NCBI RefSeq assembly: GCF_964204645.1 | Contig: NC_134029.1 | Coordinates: 23,454,450 to 23,518,449, forward strand | From: Tubulanus polymorphus | Taxonomy: Eukaryota > Nemertea > Palaeonemertea > Tubulaniformes > Tubulanidae | Length of the DNA: 64,000 nucleotides | Direction: 5' to 3' | Shown here: positions 12,701 through 26,930 of the stretch, piece by piece | Numbering within the stretch: the stretch's first letter is position 1 | Layout: each line of letters opens with the position of its first letter | Notes under the pieces: model-generated | Databases searched by the model: none | Told to the model about the DNA's origin: nothing | The model's input: the letters and a program-made list of their open reading frames with translations, nothing else | Translations under genes and position numbers: made by a program

Positions 12701-15700
12701 TCCTAATCCATTACGTTTAGTTGTATTTCAATATATAGCGAATTGGATTGAATTCAGTAGAAAGATACCCATATCTTTAAAGGAAGATCAAATTTCAAAT
12801 TGATTGATATAGATTTTCAATACTATCTCGCTATCTTTCTCACATCATTCGCTGGTCTGCGAGAATTCTGCGCAGTGTTGAACCAAAATGCGCTTCGATA
12901 ATATCGAAAGCTATCCACGGAGAATGTTCATGTTTTCGGCTCATTAAAATTCTTTAGGCAACCCGAACGAGTCTAACTATTCATTTTCGATATAACCGAG
13001 TTCCTGTTGCGTGTCACGAGTTAACGACCCGTGAAGACTGTGATCTATTCCACGGCATTTCTGCTTGTTTTTTCTTTATTGTTTTTTTTCCTCATGCTCG
13101 CAGCAGAAATGAATACGAGTATGATGGAAATCCTATAAATCTGTCTGAACCCGAATTGAAAATGTCCACCGTTCCTGTCTATCCATATCGAGTGAGGAAA
13201 ACAGATTTTGATATATGTGTCCCTGGGGTATTTTGTTCACGCATGGTCGGTCGGATATATGTCAGAATTATTGCTCAAATCGATTGTTCTTTGTCATTGT
13301 GATTCTGACATACGCATATTTTTGTATACATGCATTCTGATAGCGGTAATGTACCCCGCATCCGATGCTGGATTACCTGGGCAAACCGATATGAAAGAAG
13401 GAACCAGCGCTATTGACAACAGATTCAAGCACATCGGATTTCTCGGGTAAAAGGCCTATGTATACGCGACCATGTGTACAACGGACATGAACGCGATTCC
13501 TGTAAACCGATATCTATATTTCAAACGAATGTTCAAAGTTTGCTGTAAAGATCATAAGATTTTACAAAGTCTCCTTTGATTCAAAGGTAAAAATCCAGAA
13601 CCAGAGTTTCGAGAACCACCATTCATCACCGAGGCGAGTTTTACACACAAACAAAAAAAATAGTTCTACGCCGCTGTTTTTGAAATTTTCTACGCCGCAA
13701 ATATTGACGTGCGTTTATTCTCGTGCAGCCAAACAAATAAATTAATCAGCTCCGCCGATCTGACACCGGGTTTATAATCAATTTTCGACTGCACAGTCGT
13801 TTGTGTGCTGCTGTAAAGACGACCAAATCCCCAAAACCAATAACCACGTCGTATCCTACCTATTCTTGTGGGAACAACCGACTAATGTTTGCCAACGATT
13901 CGACTGTGTGTTTACGAACAAGTAAAAATCGAATTAAATGAGCTTTTTCGTCCGAGATCAAACACCTGATTCAACGAGCATCAAAAACCGATTTAAGAAG
14001 AAACTTTTTTCAAAGATGACGCGCCGCTGAGTAATTACCGTTCAAAAACCAGGCATTTCATGCGACGCTTGTTTAAATATGGTCCATTTATGAAGATTGA
14101 TCGCTTTGAATATCTTCTCTTCTAACCGATATGAGGATCGTGGTCTGCGGTTTGCGGATGAATCGATAGATACATATACATGTATACTCGAAATCATTTA
14201 AGAAAATTAAGCGCCAGGTGCGAGCGTTCGCAAATGATCGTCTGTGCTGGGTATGATAGGTAAATTAACCATGAATATGCTTGGGACGGTTGTGACATTT
14301 ACAAAGATCATTCCTCAATTTAGATTCTCAGCCGTGCTGTTAATGTCCTGCGCATTCTATAAACCATTAACGCGTATTTGGCTGTTAAATGAAATATGTA
14401 ATTTCTGAGAATTGTCCGTAAGGTTTTGATCTTCATGAAGCAGAAAAGGATTTAAGTAATATTCATGATATTCCGCCCGAGCTCTTGAAAAAACAAAGAA
14501 TGACAGGGAATGGTGCCATTAATGGCAAACTGCTCCTGAAAAACCCGCGGGTCAAAGTGGCATTTCTTCTATACAATTTCCAGTCATTGATTTTTCACCT
14601 GCCATAGGAGAATTGAAAAATAATCGTGGGGAAATAACGACATTAATTTTGTAGTTGACTAGATTTGGTATCAAACAATCTACAACCTGTTGCTACTAGC
14701 AATAGTTCCCACAGAGTCGGTTCGTTTGTATGAAATATTAAAAGCATCGCGAATCGCTTCGGTCGGTGGCGGGATTTATTTGAACATGGACCTATAAACG
14801 AGAAACAGGTCCATGAACTGAAACAGTAGATGATGTTAATTACACGTTGTTCGCTTGTGTTGTATAACGTATTTCCTGTTCATTCGCTAGCTCTATTTGT
14901 AAACCTTTTCACCGGCGAAACCCCAGTTTGATCGGATTACATCGCGCGTTCGGATATAGTACTGCACTGTTCGGTGCTGTTCTACTCCTGATACATAGAC
15001 GACAATATAAAGATAATGGATTTCGCATTTTAGAATTAATTACAAAGTCTTTACACGTTACCACTACCACATCACTTTGCGAAATAAGACACAAACCTTT
15101 CATCCAGACCACTTTGATACTGATCGGGTTTTGATAATATGCTTTGGTGTTGGTTAGATTCATAAACACCAATTCTAAAACGGCTGTCATTCGTTGGAGA
15201 GAAGCGACCGAGTTGGTTCTTTGAATGAAGCCACTGATTGGATTTCTAGAAAACCTTACAATTTTCGCAAATAGAGATACCTTGTCCGGAAAACCGTCAA
15301 CAAAATGAAGTCAGACCCAGCGAAATAACTCCGTCATCAGACGTTTCCATTTATGTCCTGACTTTCGCACTGTTAAGATACAAAAGATGTCTGACTATCA
15401 TTTCGTCTTTGTTGAAGAAGCCGTCGATTAAAGACGTCGAAGACATAAAGCGAGATAAGAGTGTGTCGAAATCGATAAACTGCAGGACGTTTAACGGAAG
15501 TGTGGACAATCTCCCAAAGTAAAACTAACGGAAAAGTCTAGGCGGTTGAACACTAAAAGGCTGCTTAACTCGTTGGGAAATGTTTAAAAATGTTGCCTAT
15601 GATAATAGTGTACAACAGGAAGATTAGAACAATCTCATCTCTCTGTAGAGGTATAAGGCATACCTGCCGGAAAATTGGTACTTTTCAAGCTAGTAAGAAT

Positions 15701-16229
15701 ATCAAGGATTCCACAAGTCTTGTCATCTGAAATTCTTGAAATTCTTCCCGTAAACTTGAGAATTCTTCAGAATCCGAGGTGGTCTTTAATGTCGATGATC
15801 GAAAGCTGAGCTGTTTTCAACCATTTTGGATGGAAGTTAGTTTTTCATATATAACAGTATTACAACAATCGCTCCTTGAATTATACATACAAATCTATGC
15901 GAAATACATGCAAACCCACTTACGTGAAATATCTGATAATATATATCTCACAAACAAATCATAGCCATATCATTAGTGATATATAAAAATGCCAATTCAA
16001 AATGGCGAATGGTAAATAGAGAACAATATTATCGATTTATGAAATATCTAACTATCGTCAAGAATACCTATTCAAAAATACTCTTTCTACGATTGCGCTC
16101 GTTGAAAATTTGTTAATTCTATTGTTCGTTAATATTTTCTCTCCTTTAATCTCTGTATATATCGCTTGTCATATGCTTTAATGCGAGAAATGAATTTGAA
16201 CTCGAACTTGAAACGGAGAGGTCATAAAT
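9748..16229. other. Gene-free stretch, 6.5 kb
   Basis: I could not support any exon. The frames at 10126-10467 (+), 10906-11106 (-), 13208-13450 (+) and 14909-15190 (-) lack splice borders and family wording. A 13-bp inverted repeat (AGTTTTATAGATT at 10545-10557 and its complement at 10638-10650) marks a likely MITE remnant. Unfound exons of the minus-strand gene ending at 9527 may lie here. Confidence 0.45.
10545..10650. repeat. Foldback or MITE remnant
   Basis: Perfect 13-bp inverted arms (AGTTTTATAGATT) 80 bases apart. Outside the arms, GGA and GGCCCC-like words are only partly symmetric, which suggests an old terminal-inverted-repeat element. Confidence 0.5.
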
Positions 16230-16353
16230 CAGGTCGATCGACCTGTCGCGAGTAATTTCTATTAGAAATTAAGGGTAATTTCTATTAGAAATTACCCTCT
16301 AATTTCTAATTTCTATTAACTTATTTCTAACTAATTTCTATTAGAAATTACCC
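16230..16353. repeat. Cluster of perfect and near-perfect palindromes
   Basis: CAGGTCGATCGACCTG at 16230-16245 is a perfect 16-bp palindrome. Three copies of TAATTTCTATTAGAAATTA follow (16253-16271, inside 16273-16297, and 16332-16350). The middle copy is extended by GGG and CCC to 11-bp arms around a 3-nt loop. Partial repeats (CTAATTTCTAATTTC) fill the gap. It could be a slippage-expanded hairpin or a binding-site cluster. Confidence 0.85.
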
Positions 16354-19300
16354 TCGTTCAAAAATGAGACGTATTTGAATCACGATTTTGTCTGTTAAAT
16401 CTCACCTGAAGTCTTCTAAGCTTTTCTAACAGGTTTCGCTACATCTGCAGTATACGCGAAAGTCTAAAGAGTTTTTTTATGTGCGTGCGACGGATTACAG
16501 TATGTAAACGAGGCTGCTCCCATCAACAGACGACTCGCATCCATCCGTCTCCTTCCTGTCTCTAAATATACAGACGAACTTTATTTACAAAAACGACATG
16601 TCTTTCATGAATAATTAACACTGAAAACGTGAGGTCATTTTTAACGACTTTGCTCGTAAATCTATCCACGAAAAGTCGCGACTGTAGCGCCCTCGTGAAT
16701 TCAAATTTAATAAAAACGTTTCTATATCCCGAGGGGTATCGTCTTAAAGAATTAATTACGCACAGCTTTGGGAGTCATTCGAAACAGGAATGACAAACCT
16801 CGTAGAAACCGAATTCTTTTTTTACGTGTCATGATAAACCTAGTGGGAAAACGAAACTGCGGAATATTTTTTTGCTACTAAGATGACGACTATATCGGGT
16901 TGCTGTGAGATGTTTTCTATCCGGGTTTAAGAGCGAGTAGCACAACTGCGCATCATCTCATTTATGAGCCGTTAAGGATCATCACATTTCATCAAATTCA
17001 CGAATAAAAATATACCTGAGATAGATTGTTTAATCCTCTTTATTATTCAACATGTTCTGCATTCAGAAAATCACATGAATTTTCTTACGTTAAATGTTCC
17101 GAAAGCCTATGTTATGTTCTCTCTGATTCTATCAATATCCAATATTCACAAAAAAATGGGATGATTCGGTGTCTGGTTCTTACAGCAGCTGTTATAACCT
17201 TGTATACAAATTGTCTTGTGCAAATTGTATCAAAATACAGTTTTGTTGTTGCTGCAAATTGTATATAATTAGATAAACTGGTTGTGCATAGAATAATATC
17301 TATCCCCGTAGACATAGTCTGTGTTCGTTTCTCTGATTGTTCCCGATTTAAAAAAAATGAAACATTCCATGATAATTTCCATCGACTGCCTATTGTTAAT
17401 TGACAGATAATGCGTTCGGGGTCCTTTTAGTAGACGCTTTTTAGGTGAAATTGTTATGTAATGAGATTTTGGTCATAAATCATGTATAAGCCTCAATATA
17501 AGCGGATTGACCACATCACGAATTATCAACTCTTACCGAAATTACGAATGATTTGTATCACCGCACAACGACACACTGGGTGAACAACAAGGGTGCGACT
17601 CAAGGCCGAAAAACCGTCTATGCATTGAACTTAAATATTGGAGTTGAATGACCGGTGCTGAATTATTAGAACTCTTAGCACATATTTTCGCGTCGGTCAC
17701 AACCTGTTTCGTGAAATTCGATGTTAGCTGATTGAGTTCGTACACGTACGTGAATATTAATGTAGAAAGTTTCGATGAATCGCGACCGCAGAACTATCAG
17801 CATCATCGCATTACGATCTAAAATGTTTGCGATGGCAAAATAATAACGGATCTTACTCCGCGAGGTTCGGTCGTGTTTATCGGACTTGTGTTAAATCAAT
17901 GATTTTCCATTATGAAAATATTAATCGTGAACGCGATGAAGGAATGGACGTTGTTGTTTTTCTATGGATTTTTCTATCGGTAGCCCTTGGGCTCAGTATA
18001 GCAGTCGTCAATCTGTTTACCTGTATCGGTGATACGATGGGGTTTTTGTTATTTCTAACTAGTACAATTCGGCTGTTTTTCCCGGTATATCATCGGAAAT
18101 CGCAAACTGTAATAACAATAATCACGCAGGTTGACGCGCTGGATGATTGAGGTGTATTCAGCGAAGTTTCTGGCGTGAATCGTTTAGTCAAGAAATAACG
18201 GGTATTCTATTATTTATAACCTACTTGTTGATTTTTTATCCTAGGAATGATAACGATATCGAAGTTTCTTCGTTTGTGCTAGGAATAATTGTGATATCGA
18301 ACTATTTTAGCATATAATGCGCAAAGACTCGACAAGCATTACCACAAACAGGTGGCACTCATTCAAACCACGTGGTTATAATCCTACTTAGTCGCGTGTC
18401 TTTCTTAATATGAGTTTTGTGGAGAAAAGATAAAAGTGTCGTCTTTTTTCTTTCGCTGTACGAAATAAATCTCAAACGACCGATTGTAGCCTCGGATCGT
18501 TAGCGTTCTTCAAGAGAAAATCCGCTGAAAACTCTGTGGATGGAATGGATTTGTTTCACCTCCTCGAGCAAAGCTTTAAGCTCCGAAACACCGGTATTAA
18601 ACAGACATCCAGACCTATCTTTAGATGTCAGCCTGCTGAATAATGCCGTATTATGGCACTCTTTTATGTAATTCCGAATACGGAGAATCGAGAATCGTCT
18701 CTCGCGCATCTTTATGGTTTGTTGTTTGATAATTTTCGACAGTACACAAAAAACGGCATGAAATTGTCTAGAATCAAAGTCTGGAGAAAAGTAAAAATAG
18801 AAGAAGATTTCTAACGATGTCTCGGGTTTTTGACGTGTTAATGAATATGATTCAATAGATAGCTGATGATAGTATGCTTGCTAAACGACTTATTTTACCC
18901 ATTTGCTAATGTGAGATCATTCGAATGGTCATTCCTGGTCGACAAGCACTTGCGTCTGGAAACGAATACAGAGTTTTTTTATATAAAGATAGTTCGTTTT
19001 TTTGCTCGACCAATTTCCAATAATTTCATCGGTAGGACGTGAATTCGCGGTGTCTTGTATTCCCTTCGCTCTCTCATCAAAATATCATCGGCTTTTTTCA
19101 TCTCTTCCGAGTCTCATGCGGTCGATTGCGTTACCTCATCTCCGGACGCGCTTACGGCGATTTTCAAAGAATCTCGGACATCTTTATTTGAAATGTGCCC
19201 TTGATATTGATCAACATCTCTCCGATATGATCTACTTCTTTTCGGTTCACTTCCTCATACCGTCTGCCGTCGAAAAGACTCACGAAGAAAAAAACGAATT

Positions 19301-20074
19301 CTTGAAATAACTTTTTTCACAACTTGGGACAGACATTGTTATAAATATTTATTATCGAACAACTTGTAATCATGATGATATCTGAAATAAGTGATATATC
19401 ATAAATGAATTAACACCAAACAGATTCTTAGACAGATTCTTAGTTCTCTGATATAACAAGGAAAACAACTTTTCACGATTCACAAAAAAATGCTACGCAC
19501 TTTTATCCGTCGGACAGAAATACCATACTTTTCACGATAGCAAAATACGATTTATATTCGTCGCATGAAGCTGACCCAAAGATCTTTGACATTCTCGTTT
19601 GCAAGTTGCATTAAATGAAAATAAAAAGTTTCATTCGTAGCCGAGTGAGTCGATTTATAAAAGCATATATTCACCAGATAAAACCAACACCTAAAAGTAT
19701 TTTAGCGAGGATGATATTTCAATTCACCACTTCGTGAAATATCCAATCACATTCTACATATCTACACGTATCACACATACAGTCCCATTCTCAATCTACT
19801 CGCACAGCACTTCAACTTCAAACAGGACAATTTCAGAGCTAGCAGAAACACTTATCGAACATACACACGATTCGTAAAAATGTTACTGATATAACATAAC
19901 ACTTCATACGCACATCTCTAATGATTATCAACCGGGATTCTATTCAGTGTGGTATTATTCATCCGTAAAAAACCCAACAAACGAATCGACACCAGCCACA
20001 CTCTGATGTGGAGAACAGATGATTAGTTAAGAACTCGCTATATACAGAATTTCAAAGATTAAAGACGAATTTGA

Positions 20075-20077
<3 letters not shown>
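16354..20077. other. No gene recognised
   Basis: The plus-strand frame 17827-18150 has a hydrophobic stretch but no splice borders or family wording. A short imperfect direct repeat (CTAGGAATGATAACGATATCG, then CTAGGAATAATTGTGATATCG) lies at about 18,242-18,300. Nothing else is supported. Confidence 0.45.
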
Positions 20078-20163
<86 letters not shown>

Positions 20164-20354
20164 CCTCCCTCCCTCCCTCCCTCCCTCCCTCCCTCCCTCC
20201 CTCCCTCCCTCACTCACTCACTCACTCACTCACTCCCTCACTCCCTCACTCCCTCCCTCCCTCCCTCACTCACTCACTCACTCACTCACTCCCTCCCTCC
20301 CTCCCTCCCTCTCTCCCTCCCTCCCTCACTCACTCACTCACTCCCTCCCTCACT

Positions 20355-20392
<38 letters not shown>
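20078..20392. repeat. Compound microsatellite (CT)n, (CCCT)n, (CACT)n
   Basis: About 80 bp of CT, then about 50 bp of CCCT, then alternating blocks of CACT and CCCT, and CT again to 20392. The plus strand can be read as a Ser-Leu-Pro repeat with no stop, but this is a by-product of the repeat. The complement is a GA-rich purine tract. Confidence 0.98.
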
Positions 20393-20393
<1 letters not shown>

Positions 20394-20712
20394 GTTCTCA
20401 TTCATACCAACAAATAACGCACGCAAACACAAATCATTTCTACTGGATTGATTAAAACAAACGCAACCGTTATTATTTCTCCCTCGAGAATAATTAACAG
20501 CCGCCAATCTTACAAGACCACTCAGCTCTAAACATTCGACGTGTTGCCCACTCGATATCACATAGAGAAAAAAAACAAGAAAATAATGTCAATGGAAAAA
20601 CAAAGATCGTCAACCTGTTTCTACGAAATATTCATCAGGAATTCGCTTCGTGATAATTCACTTCATTTTTATATAGTAATATAGTAATTAACATTATTCA
20701 TAAATCTGAATC

Positions 20713-21019
<307 letters not shown>

Positions 21020-21094
21020 CTGAATAATATAATGACGTTTAAGTAGGCACAACAAATTATATAATATCACAGTTATTTTTTATGATTGTTTTGT

Positions 21095-21100
21095 TTTATT
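21095..21100 (-). terminator. Possible polyadenylation signal of the GPCR gene
   Basis: TTTATT on the plus strand reads AATAAA on the minus strand, about 385 bases after the receptor stop codon and before the long TA array. Confidence 0.4.
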
Positions 21101-21484
21101 CATTTGGTCAGATTTATGCACAAAATGTATCATATTCCGTGCCTCTGACAACCGGTATAGTGATTTGAATATAATATGGTCATATGCCGATTTCGAACGT
21201 CCTTGGAGACAGCGAGAAAAAACATACAAATAACAAGCTCGGAAAAATATCGGTTAGTTGGTTGGCACCCCTTCTCCCTGAATTCATGAATCCCGGATAA
21301 TACTGAATCCTGGATAAGAATTGCTGATTGCTTGCTTATGGAGCACTCCCACATTTAGCGGGGAATGATAACAACATTGCCTTGAACCTATAATTTAGGG
21401 GTACCGACCGAGTGCCATGGTTGGAAAGAAGCTGCAGCGATTGGTCAGATGAGGAGCGCGTCAACGCTCGACCAATCAGAGACT

Positions 21485-22226
21485 CTAAACGACGTCATCC
21501 TGATCGATAGCGCAATTTGTAAGATGCACCTCTTCAGTATTAGCCGTGATTTGACCTTGGTTATTTGCCGATCGGACGCCCAGCCGGGTTCCATTCTGCG
21601 GCGGGTTCGAATCTTTACGAGTCAGTCGGCGGCAGCTAGGGAACGATTTCAGTAGGAATTCTTTCAAATGGTCGTTTATCATGAGACACATGAATGTATT
21701 AAAAACTCCGCTACTTAAAGCGACAGTTTCGATCGGGTAGTAGATCGTCATTTCTTTGAACGGTTCAAATTCTTCGATCCACCTCGAGTCGAGCACGTCT
21801 CTGTTAAATATGTAAATTTGATAAGGCAACCAACAAATAGTGAACACCAAAACGACTGCGAATAACTTCAGAATGATCACCTTCCGGTGTGCGAAATTAG
21901 CGCGCATGCGCTCAGCGGAGGTGGTTCCGACGAGTGGACGTGTCCAGATTTTAAGGCCGATGATCAAATACGAAACTGACATTATGAAGAGCGGTAGAAC
22001 ATACTCTATACCAATTAACACAAATAATGAATACTGTTTTAAACTGATGAATGTTCCGTGAGCCCATTCGGTCATACATAAGCACTTTTCCTTGTGGCAG
22101 AATGTCCTCGAGAATAGTACTCTCGGTACAGCAAATATTACGGACACGACCCAGATTAGCACGATAGCTATCCCTGAAGCGCGTCGGCTCATCGTACCCA
22201 GAAGAGGGAATAACACAGCTCGCAAT
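21485..22226 (-). CDS. Class A GPCR, exon 2 (TM4 to C-terminus)
   Basis: The exon opens after CTCTCGTTTCAG in phase 2 and supplies residues 138-384 of a peptide-type rhodopsin-family receptor. Visible parts: TM4 (GIAIVLIWVVSVIFAVPRVL), an extracellular loop with CHKEKCLC, TM5 with YVLPLFIMSVSYLIIGLKIW, TM6 with FTICWLPYQIYIF (the CWxP motif) and TM7. TM7 ends VFNTFMC where most class A receptors have NPxxY. The cytoplasmic tail carries two nearby cysteines (LLKSFPSCRRL region) and a polar end. The joined frame with exon 1 reads LDRLRAVLFPLL, so the DRY motif is DRL. I cannot assign a ligand; neuropeptide receptors are the nearest in style. The 3' UTR begins with a hairpin at 21439-21477. Confidence 0.92.
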
Positions 22227-23202
22227 CTGAAACGAGAGAGAGAAAGATATTGTTTGCAATCGTTTTGATAGTCGGGGACAAGTGGAATGCACGCTCCTCG
22301 ATACACAGGGTGTCAGCGATACGACAGCGATACGACAGCAGATTGCGGTGAATTAACTGTTATTACAATTCTATGAAAATAAATCGCTAGTACGATTTAA
22401 TCGTAAATCACTAGAAAATGAAAACGAATGGAGCATTTAAAGCGAATGGTTTTACGGATAGTGGGCAATTACCACTAACGAATGATAAAACGACGTTATT
22501 CACGAGTATAACCTCGTCTAGTAGACATTCGACGAACGCACGCGATCTTTGCACTTTTAAAGAATGAAAAAAATACCAGTCATAAATCGACGTTACGAAA
22601 TTACTACAGCGAACCTCGCCTTTCACAGTCAGACACGGCCTACTCTGACTTTTGACTACTCGGACAACACCGAAAAATTATTTTCTAATTTTGTAACGAC
22701 CTTTAACTCGGAATTTTACTTAACGGATCAATTTGGCCGTTCCCAGTCTGCCTGAGCTAGGTTTACTGCATTAGTTTATCATATCAAAGAAGAACATAAT
22801 ATTGTATGGCCGATACAAAACCTGTAGATATTCAATAGTAGGCCTGCAGTATATATATATATCAAAGTATATATTAAAGTATATCAAAATCTTGTTCGGA
22901 AAACTATGATTTTCAAATAAAAATGTCAGATTTGTTAATTGTATTAGTTCTTTTCTAATTAAGGCGCCTTTCTGATCCCATGGCCGCTACACCATTCTAC
23001 TCCATGCTACGGACGGGGGGTAATCGTACATGTTACTTAAAACCATTCTCACACATAGAAACATTTTTACACGAGAAACAGTTTACCGACGAAGAACAGA
23101 CGGCAAAGGCTTAAGGAAAAACTGACTGATTATACATGTATAAATATTAAGTACCGGAAAGTAAACGAAATTGTAAATGAAAATGTATTTTCTTAATAAG
23201 AG

Positions 23203-23318
23203 CTCTCTCTCCCTCTCTCCCTCTCTCCCTCTCTCCCTCTCTCCCTCTCTCCCTCTCTCCCTCTCTCCCTCTCTCCCTCCCTCCCTCTATCTCCCCCCTC
23301 TCTCTCCCACTCTCTCTC
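23203..23318. repeat. (CTCTCC)n pyrimidine microsatellite
   Basis: CTCTCTCC-type units repeated for about 115 bp in the GPCR intron, with a few interruptions near the 3' side. Confidence 0.97.
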
Positions 23319-23940
23319 TCTGTCTGTTCCTAAACTCGAGTAATTCAAACTCGTCAGAAATTCTGTCGCTTCCGTCTGTGCCGATTATTGATAGAAATAT
23401 GGCCGCCATCGATCATCGGTGGTGACAATGCAAAGATGTATGTATCACGGAATTCAACCAGGCATATTCCCCTAAAACAACTTCATCACGCAATTTTAAT
23501 GTCGCGTTATAAAACCATTTCGTATTCGACAGGAAATCTTCCCCGCTATTACTTTGTATGCGGCCGCGGAAACGATGTTAACTGGAAATCCATCTTATTC
23601 AGCATTAAAATTTAATCGCATTCGACGAATTTCCATTGATCAAACGACGTTCGTCATTTATTTCTAAAGGAATATGATGCTGTAATAGTTTTTAATGCGA
23701 GTGTTACGTCTTGCTAATCCTGATGAATAAAACCTAAAAAATTCAGCAAACTTTAACTTCAATCTTATCGACCAACTCACACAATTTCAGACGATCATAA
23801 CCTGTTACGGTAGGCGATATTTACAAAACACATGAGTTCTCAGATATATTTGGATTGATAGATAACAGAATAAGATAAATGTAGATAAGCCAGGTTTTTC
23901 TTTCTTAAAGCTATGTTGTGAAAATGTTATCTTGTTAAAA

Positions 23941-24000
23941 ATAGGGGGTGCTCAGGCCGCTTAGGGCCCCTCGGATCCGTCCCTGTTGCAGGGTAGTCGG
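23941..24000. repeat. Possible dispersed-repeat fragment
   Basis: The GC-rich words AGGGGGTGCTCAGG and CCCCTCGGATCCGTCCCTG stand out from the AT-rich surroundings and resemble the wording at the ends of the element at 26931-27297. No full element is visible. Confidence 0.3.
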
Positions 24001-26930
24001 AGCAAGGATGGGTCGTCACGATCAATTGGAGTAAGATGATTTGTCATGCGTTGTCAGATGATAATCTGTGGCAATCGACTCCGGGGTAAACCGAGTCTAT
24101 CGTTATGTAATATAGTGAAATTCACGTACGGATAAGCAAATAGAAGACAACAGGAAAATCGATTCTTATTCCATCAGAATATGGTTTGTATACGAGAGAT
24201 ATCGGTCATATCTACCTTCACCTATATACCTTCGTGATTTCAATTATGATCGATGACCGCGCCTGCTTGGGAATATATATGTATGGATATTTTTATCACA
24301 ACCAATTTGTCCGTATAAATACCCGATAGAATGGACTGGTGGCCACATCGTCAATCTATTTCATAAAAGTGACTGGTGTCCCATGAATAACGTTCATGGG
24401 CGTCTTGTTTTTTCCATAATCGCGACCAGTTACTTGTCGACATTAATCAGATTTTATGTAATAACACCATACATTAATCCGTACGTCTGGTTAGGAGATT
24501 GCTCGCTTTTATCACAGTGAAAAAGAAATTACGATCAATGCTAGCAAAACATTATTAGATTTATTTCCACGTAAATAACACGGTCTGGGGTGGGCGAAAA
24601 CAATCATATCCGTCCCACCGGGGAGAGAATGATAGCGGAAAATGGCACTCTCTCAAGGACGAAACTTCATGTCAAAAAGATCTCCATTCGAAGGTTAACC
24701 GGCACTAACCGGATTCTAAACCGGTTGGAATGTTTCCGGTGGAAATTGACGCACCTCGTATAGTCGCAGATACCAGCGGCTCATTTGAGAGGGACTTTGG
24801 GTAGTTCGTCCAAAATTTTCAAAGGAATAATTTTAAATTCCTAAATGTTGATATTTGAGCAGCGAGGTAAATGATTGGTCTGGACATTGCCGGGGTTGTG
24901 GGACCGGTTCTACTGGTTCTACCATGGGCTGAACACTGGTACGCTTTTATATAGAAACAGTAATATCCGCAGTATTCAGTTCGTTATTAAGTTTTCTGAC
25001 TAATTTGACGTTAACGGGATTTACTGTTGAATACGTATTTATTACGTATTCAATCGATTACGAATAAGAACTCTCAAGAGAATCATTTCTCCGCGATGTT
25101 GTAAAGTTTTTATAGCATTTATCACGATGAATAATTGGGCGCCGGTTAATTCCGATAAAACATGTCACGAAGTGTTCGGTTATTCTAACAAATCCTCGAT
25201 GTTTGCACCGGGTTATACGATTTCCCTGTTCATAAATCGTAATTATGCCATAATCCACGACATCTTTCAGTCGTCACAACATCCAGACTGTATAGATTTA
25301 TTCCTATTTGATACGGTATTCGAGCTCAATTCATAATTGCGCTCTTTGATATTTATATTTGAGCTGGTAACTGATACGGTTTCTATGATTGAATGGCTCG
25401 ATACGATGTCTATTTTACCATAATTCTGACAGCCTGAAATTACCAACTAAATGATTTTAAGTTTTCCTCGTTGAATACCCTGAATAGCTTACTACGAGTT
25501 CTTCTAGAGATTTCAACCGAAAAACCATGTCTATAACTCCGAAGCTTGATTCGTAAGAGTCAGGCCACGCGCTGCACAGATGGCAAGCACGCTATATTTT
25601 CGTTCTTGCTGAATTAATGGTCGAGTTAGTTGCATCGATATATGGTGGATTTGTTTGGGTTTGAGACGGAATCATTATGGGGAAGTGGTTGTACGAATTA
25701 CATTTGTCTACGTCTTGATTCTGATACATTTATTGCGACGGATCGCGTGGTATGTAGTCATCCCCAAGGGTCGGGGTTCCTTCCATATTCTATCATTTGT
25801 TCGGCGCCTGTGGAATCCCGTACAGAAAGCGCAGCCAGTTCCGAGACGACTTTAACGTCTTTCAGCTGTGATAGTTATGACAACACCCTATCAATCTGCA
25901 GTAATGAACGAAACGGCTAATTCTTATGTCGTGTACACCAGTGACTATAGCAAATTATCCGTATCAAATGAACTCATTGTTAACGACAACATGTTGAGAG
26001 AACGGCAGGTCATATTCTGGTCAGGTTACGGCGCGGTTCTCAGAGATATCACAATCTAGAATTATCAGATCTCTCAGTTCAAGCTGAGCTTACCGTCTGT
26101 ATTATCGGGTCGCTCAGACGCGTGGAAAGCTATTGTCAAACAAACAACGCGGAAATTACTACAGGTGACCCCGACACGAGATACGTTGCGCACCTCGGGT
26201 CGTTTTCACAGATACTGGAAATATGTGAAACATTTATAGACAGACGTGTTACTGGCGACTGCTGTTGACACGACTAATGGTTTTTTCATCAACAGAAATG
26301 ACAGCGTATAATATACAATTCGCCATTGTCATACACCGCTCATGTCCTTTTCTAAAAGGTACAAAGGATAAAATCCTCCAGAAGAAAGTATACCGTGTAT
26401 CTGACAATATCAATTAGTTAAGTTATACTATACTGCTCGCTACATGCCGTGGTCGGAGAGGAGAACTTAATTCGGTTCTCGGTTCATATTACGGAGGTAA
26501 TTTTTCTATTACATCCGCGATGTGAGAGAAAACGGCTGTGTTTGACCGCTAGCGCAACAGCTCTTCATGTTCGGTCGTGTGGTTGTTATGGCTTCGCTGG
26601 GAATTTTGATTAATTGAACTCGAGCTAATGAGAGAAATGTGATCCGATTCTGTATGATCTACATTAAACCGCGCTATTCTGAATGTTTAATTAACTTCGA
26701 AGGGGAAACGTAAGCCCACTCATATACACTACACGAAAAACTTTCGACGCACCAGCTAAACAAACTTTTAATTATTTTCCTATTTTAATGATAAAAACCA
26801 GTAATTAATACACGATCCTCTTATATCACACGATCTTTTTAATAACAGTTAATAACAGTTTAATTACAGGAGAGTCAACAGTCATATTTACACTATCGAA
26901 ATTACATATCATACACGATAATGATTAAAC

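Noticed and set aside
17827-18150. 107-codon frame with a hydrophobic segment
   Set aside because: No signal or membrane-family pattern beyond hydrophobic codons, no splice sites and no partner exon.
20071-20451. Ser-Leu-Pro repeat protein on the plus strand
   Set aside because: It is the read-through of (CT)n/(CCCT)n/(CACT)n microsatellites, with no borders or homology.
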